DNA of 64,000 bases, from assembly GCA_947095585.1 (NCBI GenBank), contig OX352761.1, positions 130,540,277 to 130,604,276 on the forward strand. Reading direction: 5' to 3'. The notes under the pieces are model-generated. The model searched no databases and was not told the DNA's origin. It saw only the letters and a list, made by a program, of their open reading frames with translations. Source of the stretch: Nephrocerus scutellatus (taxonomy: Eukaryota; Arthropoda; Insecta; Diptera; Pipunculidae). Positions 62,701-64,000 of this stretch are shown here, in pieces. How positions within the stretch are numbered: the stretch's first letter is position 1; each line of letters opens with the position of its first letter. Both the position numbers and the translations under genes were made by a program.

Positions 62701-64000
62701 AAAGTGGCATATTACGTTTTGGGTTAGTTACCTAACCAGGAAACCGAATTTACAATGGGTTTTCTTTACACTGTAATCAGTAATTAAACTGTTATTGTTG
62801 CTTTTATGTTGCTGATGTTCAGCATATTTGCATTTTATTCAATCAAAATATTGTTCATGAGTTTATTTCTGCGTTCAAAAGGAACGGTTTTATTGAATTT
62901 GTTTGCGTTAATTATGTTGAAAAGTAGCAATGTGGTTCATCAGATGTGGGTATGGTGTGATAACACAATTCAACACTAATTAGAAAACGCAAACATTTGT
63001 TTTGTAAATTGTATACACATAATTGTATGTTTGTGCAACGGATAATTATTAAAATGCCAAACTTTTTATTTGGCCTTTTTTGAGTATTTAAAAGCAAAAT
63101 GGCTTACAATACATTGAACATTTGACAAAAACCGATTGGTAACAATGCACTCACTAATCACTTTAGAAATGGCGACCACCTTTAGTTCTATAAATAATAG
63201 TAATAATATTCGGCGCGACAGACCGTTGCAATCCAAGGCCTAGCTTCTCGCGACCATTTTGTTGTGTATGTATTTTTGCACACAAATTGAGAAGCTTTCC
63301 GGGACAAGTTATTACTCTCGGATGTTTGTCAGACATTCGCAAGAGGTGGGACCGTGAAAATACTTTTGTTGTTTTCAGAGACTCGAACTGCGAACCCCCT
63401 GCTCAGAAATCCATGCACTAACCACTGAGCCACGGCGCCCACACAATATAGTTCTATAGAATGATTAACATTTTTTGATAGGGTTGTTATCAATTATTAA
63501 ATAATTAAAATATATAAACGAAAATAACGTTTGTTTTTTACCAACAAGTTAATACAAAAATTGTGGATTTTTAGAAAAAGCATAAGCATAAACATAAACA
63601 TAAATTAAAAATGTAAGCGAGTTCAATAGGATTTCCTATAAAACCCGAAAATAGTTATTTCGTGTTAAACTGCCTTCTTTGATAGAATAACTTCCGTCCG
63701 AAAATTTGAAAGTCAGCACTGTTCCTTATTTACATCTAACTACATAAACTTTATTAATGATTATTTTTGAAGATGTAATTTTTTTAAATTAATGACGGTA
63801 TCATTTAATAAACTCATGAATTGAAACAAAAAAAAAAGTACATACTTGACTTTTCGTAAAATTGTAAAATTAATTTTACATTTTTAATTTTCATTTTTTA
63901 CTTACTTGCCGCTTTCCCAAGCTGTTTTCCATTTGGACCGACAACGATGGAATGATCCGGGCATTGTTTACGTAAATATCACCGTTACGATTTTTTGTTA
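26726..64000 (-). CDS. mfas: midline fasciclin-like FAS1 adhesion protein, 3' eleven exons (5' end outside window)
   Basis: FAS1-domain proteins are secreted or membrane-attached adhesion proteins; midline fasciclin is the fly member found at CNS midline cells and trachea. Coding exons (minus): 64000-63906 (partial), 62519-62386, 62305-62209, 62052-61884, 60443-60283, 41738-41587, 36664-36574, 35384-35164, 34174-34012, 31045-30898, 26931-26726. Every junction is GT..AG and phases close, giving 544 residues to the stop. Content: the end of one FAS1 domain ([23 protein letters not shown]), then three complete ones ([74 protein letters not shown]). The family has four, so the first is mostly beyond base 64000. 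[17 protein letters not shown] and [11 protein letters not shown] are the H1-type motifs. The C-terminus ends in about 18 hydrophobic residues ([18 protein letters not shown]) after a short polar spacer, as in a GPI-attachment signal; that is inference. One donor (AG|GTTGGT at 35164) is weak. The largest intron is 18.5 kb. Alternative 3' exons known in flies were not found. Confidence 0.88.
27633..27660. repeat. 28-bp near-perfect palindrome
   Basis: The halves ccgcactattattt and taataatagtacgg (about 27633-27660) are reverse complements apart from one pair. It lies in the last mfas intron. It could be a transposon remnant or a transcribed hairpin; nothing decides. Confidence 0.7.
28370..28800. 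repeat. dispersed repeat with internal monomers, copy 2
   Basis: Three to four diverged monomers sharing taaattctct, gagacaca, gtgtgcaaagtttgaataaa and aatcgggtaaat with the block at 22490-22740. It ends at a cagccagc-rich stretch (about 28780). Located in the last intron of mfas. Confidence 0.6.
28801..30897. other. mfas intron, no other gene
   Basis: AT-rich intronic DNA. A 23-base word (about 29257-29279, gctatttttcacacgacca at its core) recurs exactly at 50639-50661. No further feature recognised. Confidence 0.4.
31046..33417. other. mfas intron, no other gene
   Basis: AT-rich. A GT/CG-richer patch at about 31920-32050 (repeated gcgtgtg words) and a related one at about 32700-32800 may be old repeat sequence. 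No coding frame or RNA gene recognised. Confidence 0.35.
33418..33590. repeat. dispersed repeat (ctgactgatagaagtcgagatat family), copy 1
   Basis: Contains the words tctgactgatagaagtcgag, tatatgagt and attattagcttcgcccttcg. Related copies are at 35818-35905 and 36388-36520. All three are in neighbouring mfas introns. Non-coding. Confidence 0.6.
34345..34560 (+). pseudogene. truncated histone H2A copy
   Basis: The frame encodes the second half of histone H2[58 protein letters not shown] and a degraded LLPKE end. The N-terminal half (tail, first helices, acidic-patch start) is absent, so it cannot make a nucleosomal H2A. Four substitutions from the near-invariant sequence are visible (IP to FP, AQGG to AHGG, NIQA to NIHA, AVLL to AELL). 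No stop until after the homology ends; the frame then runs into unrelated residues ([10 protein letters not shown]). It lies antisense in an mfas intron, right before a dispersed repeat. Fly H2A genes lack introns, so processed copy and DNA fragment cannot be told apart. Confidence 0.9.
34600..34800. repeat. dispersed repeat (cacaaaatttcagc family), copy in mfas intron
   Basis: Shares acacgcgggatctca, ctcacacaatttcagctctc, gaagtcgatac and aagttaaataaaagttttta with the modules at 18625-19660. It starts within about 40 bases of the end of the H2A fragment. Confidence 0.6.
35818..35905. repeat. dispersed repeat, copy 2
   Basis: Shares gttctgactggtagaagccg and agatatacgag with 33418-33590 and 36388-36520. 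It directly abuts the 3' end of the LINE fragment at 35905-36330. Confidence 0.6.
35905..36330 (-). mobile_element. RTE/CR1-type LINE 3' fragment
   Basis: The minus frame 36317-35900 encodes the C-terminal tail common to one group of insect LINE proteins: [47 protein letters not shown] and LALDWNPQG, then the end of the ORF. The endonuclease and RT core are missing (5' truncation). The 3' end runs into a gaaagaaagaaag tail at 35903-35918. It is a 5'-truncated retroposed copy in a 1.2-kb mfas intron; the frame is open but lacks any catalytic domain. Confidence 0.82.
36388..36520. repeat. dispersed repeat, copy 3
   Basis: Shares attctgactggtataaaccg, gagatatacga and gattattagctttgcccttc with copy 1. 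Separated from copy 2 by the LINE fragment, so the LINE may have landed inside a longer repeat. Confidence 0.6.
36920..37110. repeat. intronic diverged duplicate, copy 1
   Basis: Shares atgtaattgagataagctt, aggttga, the frame tctaattt..ggc(a)gttattta, gcagaataca-like words and a tgatgctg.ggca block with 40550-40720, in the same order and orientation. Function unknown. Confidence 0.6.
37111..39236. other. mfas intron, no other gene
   Basis: AT-rich except a GC-richer patch at about 38160-38360 with a short open minus frame that has no recognisable domain. No RNA gene seen. Confidence 0.35.
39239..40399 (+). mobile_element. mariner transposon, complete ends, dead transposase
   Basis: Both ends carry cgaggggtgccgtaaa as inverted repeats (about 30 bp with a few mismatches), flanked by the TA target duplication at 39237-39238 and 40400-40401. 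Total 1161 bp. Transposase remnants in order: [87 protein letters not shown] and [11 protein letters not shown], then WKKCFDKWF. The catalytic HHDN appears as HHEN and the YSPD as YSPY; frameshifts split the ORF. It cannot be active itself but may be mobilised by a relative. Confidence 0.92.
40550..40720. repeat. intronic diverged duplicate, copy 2
   Basis: Partner of 36920-37110 (see there). The mariner lies between the copies. Confidence 0.6.
41141..41391 (-). mobile_element. tRNA-derived SINE, copy 1
   Basis: The minus strand starts with a tRNA-like head (gggcgccg, A box tagctcaatgg, B box ggttcgaatcc, 41391 to about 41328). A tRNA-unrelated body follows, with cgaatgtctgacaaacg, ttgtcacggaaagcttctca and gtctgtcgc, and an ATT-rich tail (41141-41155). 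A second copy is at 63193-63448. Length about 250 bp, as usual for insect SINEs. The tRNA isotype was not assigned. Confidence 0.88.
41739..42729. other. mfas intron, no other gene
   Basis: Start of the 18.5-kb intron; AT-rich, no recognisable element. Confidence 0.35.
42730..44325 (+). mobile_element. pogo/Tigger-like DNA transposon relic, internally deleted
   Basis: At 43280-43560 the plus strand encodes an N-terminal CENP-B/Psq-type helix-turn-helix pattern in pieces ([47 protein letters not shown]). At 43980-44100 a C-terminal fragment of transposase type ends TSDEEENI and a stop. The DDE catalytic core between is missing. Repeated aacacggttt words at the two margins (about 42772 and 44262) are in the style of pogo-family ends; exact termini are not fixed. 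A degenerate tandem repeat occupies 42865-43255. Confidence 0.55.
42865..43255. repeat. degenerate tandem repeat, about 120-bp unit, three copies
   Basis: Each unit carries ctgatgtctg or ctgatgtt, a gtcgtgtgctcaac or gtcgtatacttaac word, gtagatctaatg, gatgatgtt and atgtctgc. Units two and three are the most similar. Inside the pogo-like relic, so probably an expansion within it. Confidence 0.6.
44326..45429. other. mfas intron, no other gene
   Basis: AT-rich; a short ggtgatggcgatggtggtgg tract at about 45290-45330. Nothing else recognised. Confidence 0.35.
45430..45520 (-). mobile_element. LINE family B 3'-end fragment, minus strand
   Basis: The minus strand reads gcgggaggccaggaccgg, a gccggttgtaga word, then aaatatga, matching the 3' end of family B at 8220-8265 and 55950-55990. 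Only about 90 bases are recognisable. Confidence 0.65.
46235..46935 (-). mobile_element. second mariner transposase relic
   Basis: On the minus strand, in shifting frames: [66 protein letters not shown] and a final [23 protein letters not shown] block. This is a mariner-family transposase of a different subfamily from the 39239 copy. Many frameshifts; termini not identified. Confidence 0.72.
46936..53039. other. mfas intron, no other gene
   Basis: AT-rich. A GC-richer patch at about 49030-49160 has a short open minus frame without a recognisable domain. The 23-base word shared with 29257 is at 50639-50661, followed by a ggagcagg repeat. A short gatgatg/catcatc inverted word is at 52680-52706. 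No RNA gene or exon recognised. Confidence 0.35.
53040..53260 (+). mobile_element. possible LINE C-terminal remnant
   Basis: Broken frames read [12 protein letters not shown] and [19 protein letters not shown], which resemble the RLRWLGHV..R..WMDDVE tail of RTE-type LINE proteins. Too short and decayed to be sure. Confidence 0.35.
53950..56010 (+). mobile_element. RTE-like LINE family B, longest copy, dead
   Basis: Order: endonuclease pieces ([20 protein letters not shown] at about 54220; [20 protein letters not shown] at about 54295); RT ([18 protein letters not shown] at about 54950, [19 protein letters not shown] at about 55125, [13 protein letters not shown] at about 55240 where the catalytic pair appears as VDDID). 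The C-terminal domain is open at 55344-55820 ([47 protein letters not shown]). The 3' end is near 55998 (gttgtagagcc). Several frameshifts and stops. Three further fragments of the family are in the window (8085, 45430, 58860). Confidence 0.82.
57840..58850 (-). mobile_element. LINE family A, RT and C-terminal fragment, minus strand
   Basis: On the minus strand: LYSLFINDL-type block, then [20 protein letters not shown] with the catalytic FADDS intact, then [20 protein letters not shown] and further C-terminal remnants down to RNTRGAL-like residues. It aligns with 9400-9990 of the plus-strand family A copy. Frameshifts break the ORF. It is bordered by a family B fragment on its 5' side. Confidence 0.78.
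58860..59205 (+). mobile_element. LINE family B fragment with internal deletion
   Basis: Starts with the RT block [15 protein letters not shown] (around 58915), then EFGIPN (58980), then jumps to the C-terminal LDRFR-TGQ and GTL-like 3' part (59030-59160) matching 55770-55900. About 800 bases of the longer copy are missing between the two parts. Confidence 0.65.
59206..60282. other. mfas intron, no other gene
   Basis: AT-rich; a short GT microsatellite at about 60071-60086. Nothing else recognised. Confidence 0.35.
60444..61883. other. mfas intron, no other gene
   Basis: Intron of 1.44 kb; ordinary AT-rich DNA with no repeat or exon seen. Confidence 0.35.
62106..62188 (-). other. 83-nt hairpin in a 156-nt mfas intron
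   Basis: On the transcribed (minus) strand the outer stem pairs atatcgtc, tgttcgggc and aaa with their complements, interrupted by a 2-nt mismatch and a G/A pair. After a 5-nt asymmetric bulge the inner stem pairs TGCCA-TGG with one mismatch, closing on a 9-nt loop (62140-62148). The size and shape resemble a microRNA precursor. A tiny fold-back transposon is equally possible. Splice sites are outside it (62209, 62052). Confidence 0.6.
62520..63182. other. mfas intron, no other gene
   Basis: AT-rich intronic DNA between the exon at 62519-62386 and the SINE; nothing recognised. Confidence 0.35.
63193..63448 (-). mobile_element. tRNA-derived SINE, copy 2, with target duplication
   Basis: Same family as 41141-41391. 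Minus-strand head: gggcgccg, A box tggctcagtgg, B box agttcgagtct. The body has cgaatgtctgacaaac, acttgtcccggaaagcttct and gtctgtcgcgccg. The tail is ATT-rich at the 63193-63210 side. The element is bracketed by the 10-bp direct repeat tagttctata (63183-63192 and 63449-63458), a typical target-site duplication of LINE-driven insertion. It differs from copy 1 in the middle of the body. Confidence 0.93.

Noticed and set aside
1..64000. CRISPR arrays, operons, riboswitches or prophage genes
   Set aside because: None seen; introns and repeat classes show this is animal nuclear DNA.

Overview
This is nuclear DNA from an insect, most likely a dipteran of the higher flies. The evidence is AT-rich sequence, small introns with GT..AG boundaries, three spliced genes with clear fly homologues, and a dense load of degraded non-LTR retrotransposons, mariner-type and other DNA transposons and short inverted-repeat elements. 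A tephritid-like fly is a guess from overall character, not something the sequence proves. No bacterial, viral or organellar features were seen.

Layout. (1) 1-3.5 kb: gene-free, with a GA microsatellite and four short inverted-repeat or fold-back elements. (2) 3534-5303, plus strand: complete four-exon Nmd3, the 60S ribosomal subunit export adaptor (518 aa). (3) 5.3-10.3 kb: a pile-up of non-LTR retrotransposon relics on both strands. A minus-strand copy is split by a plus-strand fragment, beside a longer plus-strand copy (7.38-10.27 kb) that is itself interrupted by the 3' end of a second, unrelated LINE family. (4) 10770-14883, minus strand: complete ten-exon PHF14 homologue (1108 aa, PHD-finger chromatin reader). 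(5) 15-26.7 kb: intergenic, with a Helitron helicase relic, dispersed repeats, a fold-back element with about 100-bp arms, and a 289-bp MITE whose empty site is preserved 100 bp away in a tandem duplicate. (6) 26726 to the window end, minus strand: the last eleven coding exons of a fasciclin-domain (FAS1) protein that matches midline fasciclin (mfas). The 5' exons lie beyond base 64000.

The mfas introns carry most of the other features. These are a truncated histone H2A copy, an RTE-type LINE tail, a mariner with both ends and TA target duplication, two copies of a tRNA-derived SINE (one with a clean target-site duplication), a pogo/Tigger-like relic, a second mariner relic, several more LINE fragments, and an 83-nt hairpin in a very short intron.

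The three genes do not form a pathway: one is a ribosome export factor, one a chromatin reader, one a cell-surface adhesion protein. Nmd3 and PHF14 are tail to tail; PHF14 and mfas run in the same direction. Gene models were built by hand from splice phases that close exactly; no transcript data were used.
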